Of a stretch of DNA of 64,000 bases, positions 51,286 through 61,238 are shown piece after piece. The number at the start of each line of letters is the position of its first letter. Within the stretch, counting starts at the first letter, position 1. The translations under genes were made by a program, and so were the position numbers. Source of the DNA: Mesorhizobium sp. RMAD-H1 (GTDB lineage Bacteria > Pseudomonadota > Alphaproteobacteria > Rhizobiales > Rhizobiaceae); assembly GCF_014191375.1 (NCBI RefSeq), contig NZ_JACHWN010000002.1, forward strand, positions 434,001 through 498,000. Direction: 5' to 3'. Below the pieces are notes generated by a model, which saw nothing but the letters and a program-made list of their open reading frames with translations, had not been told where the DNA came from and did no database searches.

Positions 51286-52368
51286 TCACCTTAACTTCAG
51301 CGTGGACATGCCGATCAGGGCGAGGATGATCGCCACGATCCAGAAGCGGATCACCACCTGGCTTTCCGTCCAGCCCTTCTTTTCGAAATGGTGGTGGATC
51401 GGCGCCATCAGGAAGACGCGCTTGCCCGTCATCTTGAACGAGGCGACCTGGATGATAACCGAGAGCGCCTCGACGACGAACAGGCCGCCGATGATGGCAA
51501 GCACGATCTCGTGCTTGGTGGCGACGGCGACCGCGCCCAGCATGCCGCCGAGCGCCAATGATCCCGTGTCGCCCATGAAGATCGCCGCGGGCGGCGCGTT
51601 GAACCAGAGGAAGCCGAGACCCGCGCCGATGACCGCACCGAGCACGACGGAGAGCTCGCCGGTACCAGGGACGAAGTGGATCTGCAGGTAATCGGCGAAG
51701 ATCGCATTGCCCGAGAGATAGGCGATGAAGCCGAAGGAGGCGGCCGCCACCATCACCGGCACGATGGCAAGGCCGTCGAGGCCGTCGGTCAGATTGACCG
51801 CATTGCCCGCGCCGACCATGACGAAGGCGGCGAACGGAATGAAGAAGATGCCGAGATTGAGGACGAACTGCTTCAGGAAGGGGAAGGTCAGCGAGGAGGA
51901 GAAAGGCTCCTGCCCCGCGCGCATGATGAACCATGCGGCGATCGCCGCGATCAGGAACTCGATGCCGAGCCGCGCCTTGCCGGAAAAGCCCTTGTCGGAC
52001 TGCTTGGTGACCTTGAGATAGTCGTCATAAAAGCCGATGGCGCCGAAGCCGACCGAGACCAGCAGCACCACCCAGACATAGACGCTCGAGAGATTGGCCC
52101 ACAGGAAGGACGATCCGAGAATGCCCGAGAGGATCATCAGGCCGCCCATGGTGGGCGTGCCGGCCTTCTTGAAATGGGTCTGCGGCCCGTCGGCGCGGAT
52201 CGGCTGTCCCCGCCCCTGCCGGATGCGCAGCGAATTGATGATCATCGGACCGAACAGGAAGACCAGCAGCGCCGAGGTGATAAGCGCACCGCCCGTGCGG
52301 AATGTGATGTAGCGGAACACGTTGAACAGCGTCACGTGTTCGGAAAAATAGGTCAGAAGCGTCAACAT
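51286..52368 (-). CDS. mraY: Phospho-MurNAc-pentapeptide translocase
   Basis: MraY transfers phospho-MurNAc-pentapeptide to undecaprenyl phosphate, giving lipid I. The 360-residue membrane protein has ten spans, [12 protein letters not shown]-type loop (as [14 protein letters not shown]), [24 protein letters not shown] and [12 protein letters not shown], and [10 protein letters not shown] at the end. The catalytic aspartates are intact. It follows murF by 27 bases. Confidence 0.95.
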   Translation of the reverse strand: MLTLLTYFSEHVTLFNVFRYITFRTGGALITSALLVFLFGPMIINSLRIRQGRGQPIRADGPQTHFKKAGTPTMGGLMILSGILGSSFLWANLSSVYVWVVLLVSVGFGAIGFYDDYLKVTKQSDKGFSGKARLGIEFLIAAIAAWFIMRAGQEPFSSSLTFPFLKQFVLNLGIFFIPFAAFVMVGAGNAVNLTDGLDGLAIVPVMVAAASFGFIAYLSGNAIFADYLQIHFVPGTGELSVVLGAVIGAGLGFLWFNAPPAAIFMGDTGSLALGGMLGAVAVATKHEIVLAIIGGLFVVEALSVIIQVASFKMTGKRVFLMAPIHHHFEKKGWTESQVVIRFWIVAIILALIGMSTLKLR

Positions 52369-52395
52369 GCGGATGCGGTCCCCTCGAAAAACAGC

Positions 52396-53829
52396 CTATT
52401 CGGCCGGCCCCAAAGGCTCGGCAGGCGGGTATTTGGCCATCAGTGCCCTAACGATTTTGGAGAACCCGATCCCCTTCGACGACTTGATCATGACCACGTC
52501 GCCGGGACGGACCGCCTTGACCACCAGCGGCTGCAGTTCCTCGACGCTCTGCCTGTATTCGGTCTGGATTTCAACCGGCAAAGCGGAAGCGAGCACAGAC
52601 ATTTCCGGGCCGCCGATGAAAAGCGCGTTCACGCCGGCGCCCGAAATCGGCTCGGCGAGCTCCCGATGGAGCTTCGGCGCATGCTCTCCGAGTTCCAGCA
52701 TGTCGCCCAGAACCGCGATCCTGCGGCCCCGCGCTTCCGGCTGCGCGGCATGGAGAAGCGCCAGCGCCGCCCGCATCGAGGCAGGATTGGCGTTGTAGCT
52801 CTCGTCGATCAGCGTGATGACGCCATCGGGATGGTAGAGCCTGTGGCGCGCCCCGCGCCCTTCTTCGGGCTGCAGCGTGGCGAGCGCCATCGCCACCTTG
52901 GCCATGTCGGCGCCGGTGAGATGCGCCGCGCCCAGAACCGCCAGCGCATTCTGCACGATGTGCCGGCCGGGCGCGCCGATCTTGACGACGACCTCCTGGC
53001 CTGCCAGCCACGCGGTCATGCACGAGCAGTCGGGCAGGAGCTTCGTCTCGCCCGTGCCGTAATCGGCACCGGCATTCTCGCCGAAGGTGCGGATATGCTC
53101 GACCCCCGCCTGCCGCGCCAATTGCTCCAGAAGCCCGAAATGCTGGTCGTCCCGGTTGATGAGCGCATAGCCGCCGGGCACGACCCCTTCGAATATCTCC
53201 GCCTTGGCGGCGGCGATCTCTTCGAGGTTTTTAAAATGGCCGAGATGAGCAGGCGCGATCAGGGTGACGACAGCCACATGCGGCCGCACCATCTTGACCA
53301 GCGGGCGGATCTCGTCCGCATGGTTCATGCCGATCTCGAATACGCCGTAATCGGCGTCCGCAGGCATGCGCGCCAGGGTCAGCGGCACGCCCCAGTGGTT
53401 GTTGAAGGAGGCAACGGAGGCATGCACTTTGCCCACTTCCGAAAGCACATGCCTGAGCGCTTCCTTTGTCGTCGTCTTGCCGACGGAACCCGTCACCGCG
53501 ATAATCTGCGCCCTGCTGCGCGCCCGTGCCGCGATGCCGAGCCTTGCCAGGCCTTCCAGCACGTCGTCGACCACGATCATCGGCACCTTGAGCTTGCCGA
53601 GGGCCGGCAGCTTCGCCTCCGCCACGACGATCAGGCCGGCACCGGCTGCCATGGCGGCTGTCGCGAAATCATGGCCGTCGAAATTCTCGCCTTTGATGGC
53701 GAAGAACGCCTCGCCGAGCTTGAGCGTACGCGTATCGATGGAAATTCCGGTGATGCCTTCCGGCAGCGTGCCGATCGGCCTGCCGCCCATCGCCTCCACC
53801 ATGTCGGTCGAAGTCCACAGCCAGCTCAT
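52396..53829 (-). CDS. murF: UDP-MurNAc-tripeptide-D-alanyl-D-alanine ligase
   Basis: MurF adds the D-Ala-D-Ala dipeptide. The 477-residue protein has the ATP loop [19 protein letters not shown] near residue 110, [38 protein letters not shown] and [16 protein letters not shown]. It overlaps murE with ATGA. The layout is standard. Confidence 0.96.
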   Translation of the reverse strand: MSWLWTSTDMVEAMGGRPIGTLPEGITGISIDTRTLKLGEAFFAIKGENFDGHDFATAAMAAGAGLIVVAEAKLPALGKLKVPMIVVDDVLEGLARLGIAARARSRAQIIAVTGSVGKTTTKEALRHVLSEVGKVHASVASFNNHWGVPLTLARMPADADYGVFEIGMNHADEIRPLVKMVRPHVAVVTLIAPAHLGHFKNLEEIAAAKAEIFEGVVPGGYALINRDDQHFGLLEQLARQAGVEHIRTFGENAGADYGTGETKLLPDCSCMTAWLAGQEVVVKIGAPGRHIVQNALAVLGAAHLTGADMAKVAMALATLQPEEGRGARHRLYHPDGVITLIDESYNANPASMRAALALLHAAQPEARGRRIAVLGDMLELGEHAPKLHRELAEPISGAGVNALFIGGPEMSVLASALPVEIQTEYRQSVEELQPLVVKAVRPGDVVMIKSSKGIGFSKIVRALMAKYPPAEPLGPAE

Positions 53830-55280
53830 TTGAGCCGATCCTTCAGTGCCTGGGCGACCTCGGCATGGTCGGAGAATGGATGTGTCACATCGCCGACGGT
53901 CTGGCCCTCCTCATGTCCCTTGCCGGCGACGATGAGCGTGTCGCCCGCCTTCATCATCTCGACCGCAGTGCGGATCGCTTGGCGCCGGTCGCCGATCTCG
54001 ATCGCACCGGGCGCCGCCGCCATGATCTCGGCACGGATCGCGGCCGGCTCTTCCGAACGCGGATTGTCGTCGGTAACGATCACCACATCAGCAAGCCGGG
54101 TGGCGATCTCGCCCATCATCGGGCGCTTGCCCGTGTCGCGGTCGCCACCGCAGCCGAAGACCACGATGACCCGGCCCGTGGTGAACGGGCGCACCGAGGT
54201 CAGCACGTTTTCCAGGGCGTCCGGCTTGTGCGCGTAATCGACATAGGCGGGCGCCCCTTCCTCGGTCGCCCCGACCAGATCGAGACGCCCGGGCGCGCCC
54301 CTCAGCCGCTCGAGCGCGCGCATGGCGGCGGCGGCGGGAACACCCGTCACCATGGCGAGCCCAGCGGAAACCAGCGCGTTGGCCACCTGGAAATCACCGG
54401 CGAGCGGCAGTGAGACTTCATAGATATCGTTGCCGATCTTGACTTCCGCATGCTGGCGGAACCGTTCGTGCTCGACACGTTTCAGGGCGATGAAGCCCCC
54501 CTTGCGGCCCACGGTCAGCACGTCCTTGCCGGCCGCCTTCGCCGCATCGATCGCCCTTTGGGAAAATCCGTCATCGGCGAATATGATGGCCGGCGCGCCC
54601 GCGGGCAGGAGCGTATCGAACAGCCGCATCTTGGCGGCCAGATAGTCATCGACCGTAGGATGATAGTCCATGTGGTCGCGGCCGAGATTGGTGAAGGCGC
54701 CGGCGGCGAGTTTCACCCCGTCGAGCCGCCGCTGGTCGAGGCCGTGCGAAGAGGCTTCCATCGCCACATGGGTCACGCCCTCGTCGGCGAGTTCCCGCAA
54801 TACCCGGTGCAGCTCCACCGGATCGGGCGTCGTCAGCGATCCGTAATCGCTGCGCATCGGGGAGAACACGCCGGTCGTGCCGATATTGGCCGCGGGGAAT
54901 CCCGCATCCGCCCAGATCTGCCGCGTGAAAGACGCCACCGATGTCTTGCCGCTCGTTCCGGTGACGGCGACCATGATCTCCGGCTGCCTTTCGTAAAAGG
55001 CGGCGGCGGCGAGCGCCAGGGTGCGGCGGGGATCCTCGACACGGATGACCGGCACGTCAGGCGTGCCGATCTCGGCGTCACCGGCCGCGATGATGGCGAC
55101 GGCGCCCCGGGCGACGGCATCGGCGGCGAACTTGCTGCCGTCGGCCCGGCTGCCTTTCAGCGCCGCGAAAAGATAGCCGTGCTTCGCCTTGCGTGAATCG
55201 GAGGTGAGCCCGGTAATATCCAGCTCTCCGGCGGCTGGATCGGCAAGACTGGCAAGATCGGCGATATCCTTCAACTTCAT
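53826..55280 (-). CDS. murE: UDP-MurNAc-L-Ala-D-Glu-meso-DAP ligase
   Basis: MurE adds the third residue. The 484-residue protein has [20 protein letters not shown] near residue 105, [17 protein letters not shown] and [14 protein letters not shown]; the DNPR motif indicates meso-diaminopimelate specificity, as expected for a Gram-negative. It follows ftsI by 71 bases and overlaps murF with ATGA. Confidence 0.96.
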   Translation of the reverse strand: MKLKDIADLASLADPAAGELDITGLTSDSRKAKHGYLFAALKGSRADGSKFAADAVARGAVAIIAAGDAEIGTPDVPVIRVEDPRRTLALAAAAFYERQPEIMVAVTGTSGKTSVASFTRQIWADAGFPAANIGTTGVFSPMRSDYGSLTTPDPVELHRVLRELADEGVTHVAMEASSHGLDQRRLDGVKLAAGAFTNLGRDHMDYHPTVDDYLAAKMRLFDTLLPAGAPAIIFADDGFSQRAIDAAKAAGKDVLTVGRKGGFIALKRVEHERFRQHAEVKIGNDIYEVSLPLAGDFQVANALVSAGLAMVTGVPAAAAMRALERLRGAPGRLDLVGATEEGAPAYVDYAHKPDALENVLTSVRPFTTGRVIVVFGCGGDRDTGKRPMMGEIATRLADVVIVTDDNPRSEEPAAIRAEIMAAAPGAIEIGDRRQAIRTAVEMMKAGDTLIVAGKGHEEGQTVGDVTHPFSDHAEVAQALKDRLK

Positions 55281-55351
55281 ATAGAGTCCAGACGTTGTTT
55301 CACTTTATGCCATTCGCGCCGGCTGGTTGGGATTATCGCGCCGGCATCGAA

Positions 55352-57112
55352 TCAGTCGTTACCTTCGTATGAAACCAGCATGGGGGCCGTTTCTTGACGG
55401 AAATCTGGCTTAACCCCCAAAAATGATGCGGAACGGCGGATAATGTTGGCCACCATCGGCGCTGCATTGAGACCGGCCGTGGCGCTGGCCTTGCCCTCTT
55501 CCGGCTTCGGCTCGTCGATGATCGTCAGAACGATATAGGTCGGATCGTCCATCGGGAAAGCCGCGAGGAAGGCGTTGAAGCGCACATCCTTGGAGTAACG
55601 TCCGTTGACGACCTTTTCCGCGGTGCCGGTTTTTCCTCCGACACGATACCCCTTCACCTCCGCACGCTTGCCCGAACCTACCTCTGCATTCAAGCGGTAG
55701 AGATATCGCATATCCTCGCTGGTCTTGGGTCTTATCACTTGCTTGGCGAGTGCATCGGCCTGCTCTTTGCTCCGCGGCAGGAAGGTGGGCGGGATCAGCT
55801 TGCCGCCGTTCATCAGTGCCGCGGCGCCAACCGCGGTCTGAAGCGGCGTCGTCATCATGCCGTGGCCAAACGAGATCGTGATCGAATGGACCTTTTTCCA
55901 GACTTTTGGCTCAACGGGGCGCGCCACTTCCGGCAGCTCGGTCTGCATGCGGTCGAGAAGCCCCATCCGTTTGAGGAAGGCCCGATGCCCTTCGATACCG
56001 ACCAGATCGGCCTCGCGCGCCGACCCGATATTCGATGAATAGATGAATACCTCCGGAAGCGTCAGCACCCGGCCCTTGCCGTGGAAGTCGCGAATGGTCT
56101 GGCGGCCGATCGTCAGTGGACGCGACGCATCGAATTTGCTCTGCAGCGTCGCCCCGCCGGCGTCGAGCGCCATGGCGGTGGTGAAGCTCTTGATCGTCGA
56201 CCCCATCTCGAAGGTGCCCGCCGTCATGCGGTTCAGGCGATCCTTGTCGAGCGCATGGATCGGGTTGTTCGGGTCGAAATCCGGCACCGACGCCATCGCC
56301 ATGACCTCGCCCGTCTTGGCGTTCAGCACCACGGCGCCCGCCGCGATGGCGCGATAGCGCTGCATGGCCTGGACGAGCTCGTCGCGCACGACGTGCTGCA
56401 CCCGCAGGTCGATCGAAAGCCTGACCGGCTCCAGCCCCTGCTGGAAGGCGAGCCCGGTCGACTGGAGATCCGTCAGCCCCTGGGAATCGAGATATTTCTC
56501 CATCCCCGCAATGCCCTGATTGTCGATATTGACAAGACCGAGGATGTGCGAGGCGGTCGGGCCGCCGGGATAGAAGCGCGTCTTTTCCGTGCGGAAGCCG
56601 ACGCCGGGAATGCCCAGCGCCATGATCTGGCTTTGCTGGCGCGGCGTCAGCCCGCGTTTTATCCAGACGAAACCGGCCTCGCTCTTCAGCTTGCGATAGG
56701 TCTGCTCCCAGTCGAGATCGGGCAGCACCGTCGACAGGAGCTCGATGGTCTCGTCAGGATCGATGATCCGCCTCGGCTCGGCAAAGAGCGAAGCCGTCTT
56801 GATGTCGGTTGCCAGCACCTCGCCATTGCGGTCGAGTATATCCGGCCGCGAGGCAAGGTTCTGGACCGCCGGCCCGCGGGAGCCGGCATCCTCGTCGCCC
56901 TGCATGCCGTAATAGACGAGCCGGCCGCCGATGATGGCATAGATGCCGATAAAGCAGCTCATCGCCATGATCAGGCGGTTGCGCGCACGGTTCCCGCTCT
57001 TCTTGCGGGCGCCTTCGAAAGCGATACTGCCCTTGGCCGAAGCATTCGCGGCCGGCTCGACGCTCGCGGCACTGTCTCTGAATTTTCCGCGCCGGATCCA
57101 GTTCGCCTTCAT
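55352..57112 (-). CDS. ftsI: Septal peptidoglycan transpeptidase (PBP3)
   Basis: FtsI crosslinks septal peptidoglycan. The 586-residue class B penicillin-binding protein has a membrane anchor near residues 48-68, a dimerisation domain (ILDRNGEVLATDI, FYPGGPTASHILGLVN) and a transpeptidase domain with the active serine in GSTIKSF, SSN (in YSSNIGS) and KTGT (in VGGKTGTAEK). It starts one base after the ftsL stop and is followed by murE. Confidence 0.96.
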   Translation of the reverse strand: MKANWIRRGKFRDSAASVEPAANASAKGSIAFEGARKKSGNRARNRLIMAMSCFIGIYAIIGGRLVYYGMQGDEDAGSRGPAVQNLASRPDILDRNGEVLATDIKTASLFAEPRRIIDPDETIELLSTVLPDLDWEQTYRKLKSEAGFVWIKRGLTPRQQSQIMALGIPGVGFRTEKTRFYPGGPTASHILGLVNIDNQGIAGMEKYLDSQGLTDLQSTGLAFQQGLEPVRLSIDLRVQHVVRDELVQAMQRYRAIAAGAVVLNAKTGEVMAMASVPDFDPNNPIHALDKDRLNRMTAGTFEMGSTIKSFTTAMALDAGGATLQSKFDASRPLTIGRQTIRDFHGKGRVLTLPEVFIYSSNIGSAREADLVGIEGHRAFLKRMGLLDRMQTELPEVARPVEPKVWKKVHSITISFGHGMMTTPLQTAVGAAALMNGGKLIPPTFLPRSKEQADALAKQVIRPKTSEDMRYLYRLNAEVGSGKRAEVKGYRVGGKTGTAEKVVNGRYSKDVRFNAFLAAFPMDDPTYIVLTIIDEPKPEEGKASATAGLNAAPMVANIIRRSASFLGVKPDFRQETAPMLVSYEGND

Positions 57113-57113
57113 T

Positions 57114-57500
57114 CTACCGTCCCTGTCCTACGCTGCCGGTTTGGATATCGTCCGGGTTCTTGAGCCTTGCCAGAAGCTCGTCGCTCGAGGAGATGATTTC
57201 TTCGATATCGTCGGCAGGCCGTTCCGGAATGTCATCAATGCTGACGATCTGCCTGGCGTCGATCGGCTTGAGATCGAGCTCTGACTGGTAGATCTCGACC
57301 AGCTTCTGCAGCCGGTTCGGCTGGGTGAGCAGGCTCCAGTCGGCTTTGAGCAGCGTGATCGTATCCTTCTCGAAATCGATCTTGCGCTGCAGCTTGGCGA
57401 TCTCGGCCATCCGCTTTTCCGCGTCGTATTTGATCTTGTAGGTCACGGTCGCCGCCGCGAGCATGATCGTGATCAGGATGATGTCGAAGGTACGCAGCAC
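57114..57500 (-). CDS. ftsL: Cell division protein FtsL
   Basis: The 128-residue bitopic protein starts MLRTFDIILITIMLAAATVTY, an N-terminal membrane span, and continues with a coiled coil (AEKRMAEIAKLQRKIDFEKD) and the LLTQPNRLQKLVE motif of alphaproteobacterial FtsL. With FtsB and FtsQ it links the divisome. It lies between rsmH (three bases away) and ftsI (one base). Confidence 0.92.
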   Translation of the reverse strand: MLRTFDIILITIMLAAATVTYKIKYDAEKRMAEIAKLQRKIDFEKDTITLLKADWSLLTQPNRLQKLVEIYQSELDLKPIDARQIVSIDDIPERPADDIEEIISSSDELLARLKNPDDIQTGSVGQGR

Positions 57501-57503
57501 TGG

Positions 57504-58526
57504 CTAATCCCTCAGGGTATGGGCATCGGGCAGCTTCGGCAGCCCGAAGATGGAAAGATCGGCGGCGAGCGGCGGGTTGGCAGTCCTGACCCCGGCGCGC
57601 AGCTTGGCCGAACGAGCCCGCGGATTGCGCTCCTCCTCCTCAGCGCTGGGGCCGACCACGCCCTTGCCGACCGGCGTGAAGCTCGGCTGTCGTTCATGCA
57701 CCTGCGGCAGATGCCGGGAACCGCCGACGCCGCCCTGCCGGTCGGTGAAGAAGCGCTTGACGATGCGGTCCTCCAGCGAATGGAAGGTGACCACCACCAG
57801 CCGTCCGCCCGGCTTCAATATGCGTTCGGCCGCAAACAGCGCCCGCGCGAGCTCGCCCAGTTCGTCATTGACGAAGATGCGCAAACCCTGGAAAACCCGC
57901 GTCGCCGGATGGATGCGGTCCTTCGGATGACGGCCGACCAGCGCCTCGATCGCATTGGCGAGGTCGCGGGTGCGCGTGAACGGCTCGCTCGCCCGGCGTT
58001 TTTCGATCATCCTGGCGATGCGGCCCGCATGGCGCTCCTCGCCGAGGAAATTGAAGATGCGGGCGAGATCGCCGGCTTTGAGCCGGTTGACCACATCGGC
58101 GGCGCTCACCCCCTCGCCCGACATGCGCATGTCGAGCGGCCCGTCCTTCTGGAAGGAGAAGCCGCGCTCCGCCTCGTCGATCTGCATGGAGGAAACGCCG
58201 ATGTCGAGAACGATGCCGTCGGGGGCGCCCGGCACCAGCGTGTCGAGTTCCGAAAACCGCCCCTGGACGAGCGTCAGCCTGCCCGGGAATTCCTGCTCCA
58301 TCGCCCGGCCGGCCGCGATCGCCGTGGGATCGCGATCGATCGCCGTGACGGAAGCGCCGGCATCGAGGATGCGCCTCGTATAGCCCCCCGCGCCGAACGT
58401 TCCGTCGATGATATGCTTGCCCGCTTCGGGCTGCAGCGCCGCGATGACCTCGTCGAGAAGAACCGGAATGTGGCGGGCCGGTCCGCCATCGGCATGAGAA
58501 GCATCTCCGCCGAGGCCCGCCATCAT
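57504..58526 (-). CDS. rsmH: 16S rRNA (cytosine-1402-N4) methyltransferase
   Basis: RsmH methylates C1402 of 16S rRNA with SAM. The 340-residue protein has [29 protein letters not shown] (SAM site), [27 protein letters not shown] and ALRVHAFQG-type motif (here [16 protein letters not shown]). I start at the ATG at 58526, in an ATGATG that overlaps the mraZ stop (ATGA), with GGGGG five bases upstream. The open frame runs far upstream to 59207, but that stretch overlaps mraZ and is not coding in this frame. Confidence 0.95.
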   Translation of the reverse strand: MMAGLGGDASHADGGPARHIPVLLDEVIAALQPEAGKHIIDGTFGAGGYTRRILDAGASVTAIDRDPTAIAAGRAMEQEFPGRLTLVQGRFSELDTLVPGAPDGIVLDIGVSSMQIDEAERGFSFQKDGPLDMRMSGEGVSAADVVNRLKAGDLARIFNFLGEERHAGRIARMIEKRRASEPFTRTRDLANAIEALVGRHPKDRIHPATRVFQGLRIFVNDELGELARALFAAERILKPGGRLVVVTFHSLEDRIVKRFFTDRQGGVGGSRHLPQVHERQPSFTPVGKGVVGPSAEEEERNPRARSAKLRAGVRTANPPLAADLSIFGLPKLPDAHTLRD

Positions 58527-59008
58527 TCCGTCCCCCTTTGGGGCGGTGCGCCCGCCCCGTTTGCCGCCTGCAATCCGGCCTGCCGCCGCTCGGCCAGTCT
58601 CTGCCGCACACGCGTGCGATGTTCCTCGAAATGCTCCGGCTGCCACATCTGGAAATGCGTGTTCGCACCCGCAAATGTCACATCCGACGAAATGCCCGTA
58701 TGCTCCCGGATGAAATCCGTCACCGTAATACGCCCATCCTGGTCGAGTTTCAGAAACGCACCGTCCGCGTGCAGATAGAAGGACATGTCGTCCGCCGTCT
58801 CCGCGAAAGGATCCTCGCTCGCCAGCCGGCCGTCGTACCGGGTCAGAAAGTCCGGCCCGCCGATGTCCAGCGCCGGCAGGTGCAGCGAGCGCAGCGCGTA
58901 AAGCTCCGTGTGCCCGGCCTTCTGGATCAGCGAACGGAAATGCGCCGGAACGGAAACCCGCCCTTTCGCATCGATCCTGTTCGTCACATGTCCCAGGAAC
59001 CGGTCCAC
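58523..59008 (-). CDS. mraZ: Transcriptional regulator MraZ
   Basis: MraZ binds repeats upstream of its own operon and represses it. The 161-residue protein has two SpoVT/AbrB-like domains, [19 protein letters not shown] at the N-terminus and [18 protein letters not shown] in the middle, and an Arg/Ala-rich tail. The family begins at DRFLG, which here follows a GTG at 59008; the ATG at 59053 is an alternative. It overlaps rsmH by ATGA and heads the division and cell-wall operon. Confidence 0.9.
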   Translation of the reverse strand: MDRFLGHVTNRIDAKGRVSVPAHFRSLIQKAGHTELYALRSLHLPALDIGGPDFLTRYDGRLASEDPFAETADDMSFYLHADGAFLKLDQDGRITVTDFIREHTGISSDVTFAGANTHFQMWQPEHFEEHRTRVRQRLAERRQAGLQAANGAGAPPQRGTE

Positions 59009-59197
59009 TGCCGACTGCCGCCGTTTCCGCCACAAAGGGCCATTGCATCGCATCCCCCGCCTCGCTCACCGAGGCCGCGCCAGCTTGCGCACGAACGAAC
59101 GGGATCCCGGCCGGAGACCCAGCCTGACGACCCCGCAAGGCCACCCCTGACAATGTCGGGAAACACCGTATCGAACAAACGCTACTGACGTTACGAA

Positions 59198-59231
59198 TGG
59201 ATATCATGGGACACTATGGGCGTCAACGGGA
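59198..59231 (-). promoter_or_regulatory. Probable mraZ promoter with 10-bp-phased TGGGN repeats
   Basis: Read on the plus strand, TGGGA (59207-59211), TGGGC (59217-59221) and CGGGA (59227-59231) are spaced exactly ten bases apart, like the TGGGN-N5 repeats bound by MraZ in E. coli. They overlap a minus-strand -35 TTGACG (59226-59221) and a weak -10 TATCCA (59203-59198) at a 17-base spacing. The strand of the repeats and the weak -10 leave the assignment tentative. Confidence 0.55.
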
Positions 59232-59566
59232 TGAGGGTACACTTCAAGGGAAGAAGGCCGATTCCGGACCCATTTCCCCTTTCTCCAGATTTATCGAATA
59301 TTAAGCTTAAAGAACCGTTAGCCGGTTATGCCGCACCGGTCGGGGAAGGGACGGCGGCGCTTCTCTTTCCACGGGGACGCATGTGAAAACACCCCTCACC
59401 CAGAGGCGAGCTGCACTCCTTCCGCGCCAGGGAAGATGAAGAAGCAAAGCAGAGCAACGGCACATGCATTTTGCCGGGATCATTCAGCTTCCTCCGGCGT
59501 TCATTGCTCAAGCAGCATCCATTAACGATCCCCTCATCACGACTGTGTGCGGTTCCCTGCCCCGCC

Positions 59567-59617
59567 TTGACGAAACGTTCCCACAGCCCTATTAAATGCA
59601 AATAATTTGCAATTGCA
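59567..59617 (+). promoter_or_regulatory. mntH promoter overlapped by a Mur/Fur-family-like operator
   Basis: A -35 TTGACG (59567-59572), 17-base spacer and -10 TATTAA (59590-59595) predict a start site near 59602. Directly on it is the perfect palindrome TGCAAATAATTTGCA (59597-59611), overlapping the second palindrome TGCAATTGCA (59608-59617). Sequences built of TGCAA/TTGCA arms are the expected type for rhizobial Mur, the manganese-responsive Fur homologue, on Mn-transporter genes. Confidence 0.7.
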
Positions 59618-59631
59618 TTATGGTTTCGAGC

Positions 59632-61014
59632 ATGGATCGTCCAGACCCCTTATTGCCGGAAAACCTCTCAGCCAGGCGCAATACCGAGATGACGCTCAGC
59701 GGCTGGCGCCGCGAACGCGGCGAGGCCTCGCTTTCCGATGTTCACAGATCGATCGCCGTCAGCACGACGGGACCCGGCTGGCGCAAGGCGCTGGCCTTTT
59801 TCGGCCCCGGCTATCTCGTCGCCGTCGGCTATATGGATCCCGGCAACTGGGCGACCTCGCTCGCCGGCGGCTCGCGCTTCGGCTATGCGCTCCTGGTCGT
59901 CGCGCTTATCTCCAACATCATGGCGGTCATCCTGCAATCGCTCTGCGCCCGGCTCGGCATCGCCACGGGCCGCGACCTGGCGCAGGCCTGCCGCGACGCC
60001 TATCCCCGCGCCCTGGCGTGGCCGCTCTGGTTTCTGGCAGAGATCGCCATCTGCGCCACCGACCTGGCCGAGGTCATCGGCACGGCGATCGGCCTCAATC
60101 TGCTTTTCGGCATTCCGCTCGAGATCGGCGTGATGATCACCGCGCTCGACGTGTTCCTCATCCTTTATCTGCAGAACAAGGGCTTCCGCTGGGTCGAGGC
60201 GCTGGTCATCACGCTTCTCGGCGTCATCGCGGTGTGTTTCGTGGTCCAGATCGCCATGGCCGATCCGCATTGGGGCGCCGTCATCCGCGGCTTTGCGCCC
60301 ACGACCGAGATCGTCACCAATCCTGATATGCTCTATCTCGCGCTCGGCATCATCGGCGCCACCGTCATGCCGCACAATCTCTATCTCCATTCCGGCATCG
60401 TGCAGACGCGCGCCTATGGCGAGACCCTGGAGGAGAAGCGCTCCGCCATCCGCTATGCGACGCTCGATTCCACCATCGCGCTCACCTTCGCCCTTGCCGT
60501 CAACGCCTCGATCCTGATCCTGGCGGCCGCAAGCTTCCATACCACCGGTCACACCAATGTCGAGGAACTGGGCGATGCCCATACGCTGCTGAGCCCGCTG
60601 CTCGGCTCGGCAATCGCGCCAAGCCTCTTCGCCATCGCGCTGCTCTGCTGCGGGCTGAATTCCACCGTGACCGCGACCATGGCGGGACAGATCGTCATGG
60701 AAGGTTTTCTCGACATCCGCCTCGCGCCATGGCTGAGACGCCTCATCACCCGCGTCGTCGCCATCGTGCCCGCCGCCCTCGTCACCATCGCCTATGGCGA
60801 AAGCGGCACGGCGAAGCTCCTCATCCTGTCGCAGGTGGTCCTGAGCCTGCAGCTGCCCTTCGCTGTCATCCCGCTGGTGATCTTCACCGCCAACCGGACC
60901 AAGATGGGCAAGCTCGTTGCACCCCGCTGGCTCACCATACTCGCCGCCATCACAGCAGCAATCATCGTGGTGCTAAACTTCAAGCTGATCGTCGATTTCG
61001 TGAGGGGGAATTAG
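59632..61014 (+). CDS. mntH: Nramp-family divalent metal (manganese) transporter
   Basis: The transporter imports Mn(II) and related metals with protons. The protein has 11 predicted membrane segments, the TM1 metal-binding DPGN (in [10 protein letters not shown] near 69-72) and TM6 MPHN (in [12 protein letters not shown] near 246). Upstream in-frame starts at 59596 and 59620 lie within or next to the operator and promoter start, so I choose the ATG at 59632 (460 residues). A further ATG at 59689 is also possible. The operator predicts repression when manganese is sufficient. Confidence 0.92.
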   Translation: MDRPDPLLPENLSARRNTEMTLSGWRRERGEASLSDVHRSIAVSTTGPGWRKALAFFGPGYLVAVGYMDPGNWATSLAGGSRFGYALLVVALISNIMAVILQSLCARLGIATGRDLAQACRDAYPRALAWPLWFLAEIAICATDLAEVIGTAIGLNLLFGIPLEIGVMITALDVFLILYLQNKGFRWVEALVITLLGVIAVCFVVQIAMADPHWGAVIRGFAPTTEIVTNPDMLYLALGIIGATVMPHNLYLHSGIVQTRAYGETLEEKRSAIRYATLDSTIALTFALAVNASILILAAASFHTTGHTNVEELGDAHTLLSPLLGSAIAPSLFAIALLCCGLNSTVTATMAGQIVMEGFLDIRLAPWLRRLITRVVAIVPAALVTIAYGESGTAKLLILSQVVLSLQLPFAVIPLVIFTANRTKMGKLVAPRWLTILAAITAAIIVVLNFKLIVDFVRGN

Positions 61015-61049
61015 CTCATTAAATAAGAACGCGGGTACACGCTGGATGC

Positions 61050-61203
61050 ACCTCACCCTTACCCTCTCCCCGCGAGCGGGGAGAGGGTGGCGTCAACGTC
61101 GCTGCTTCCTTCTTCACCCCTGCACCTGGCTGAAAGAGAAGGCGAAAACATCCATGTCCCCCTCTCCCCGTTCTGACGGGGAGAGGGTAAGGGTGAGGGG
61201 CTT
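61050..61203. repeat. Family A palindromic repeat, copy 4 (long form)
   Basis: It runs from CCTCACCCTTACCCTCTCC to GGTAAGGGTGAGGGGCTTC, with CTCCCCGCGAGCGGGGAG and CTCCCCGTTCTGACGGGGAG hairpins and a middle module like that at 15896-16060. It lies between mntH and the convergent AraC gene, where it may help stop transcription. Confidence 0.87.
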
Positions 61204-61238
61204 CTGCGCCAGATTTTCCCAACAGGACCTGCTTCACC

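Larger units (their letters stand above)
59009..59631. promoter_or_regulatory. Divergent mraZ/mntH intergenic region
   Basis: This 620-base region contains both promoters. On the minus side are a TTGACG at 59221-59226 and three TGGGN-type repeats. On the plus side are the mntH promoter and palindromes at 59567-59617. Between about 59240 and 59560 I found no gene or clear structure, except a partial CCCCTCACCCAGAGGC near 59392 that resembles family A ends. Confidence 0.6.

Noticed and set aside
51676-54237. An 853-codon plus-strand open frame
   Set aside because: It is antisense to mraY, murF and the end of murE, and crosses their junctions.
59009-59207. N-terminal extension of RsmH or MraZ to 59207 or 59053
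   Set aside because: The residues are unrelated to either family, and the GTG at 59008 and ATG at 58526 give family-length proteins with proper context.
59596-59598. ATG at 59596 as the start of mntH
   Set aside because: It lies between the -10 box and the palindrome, upstream of the predicted transcription start.
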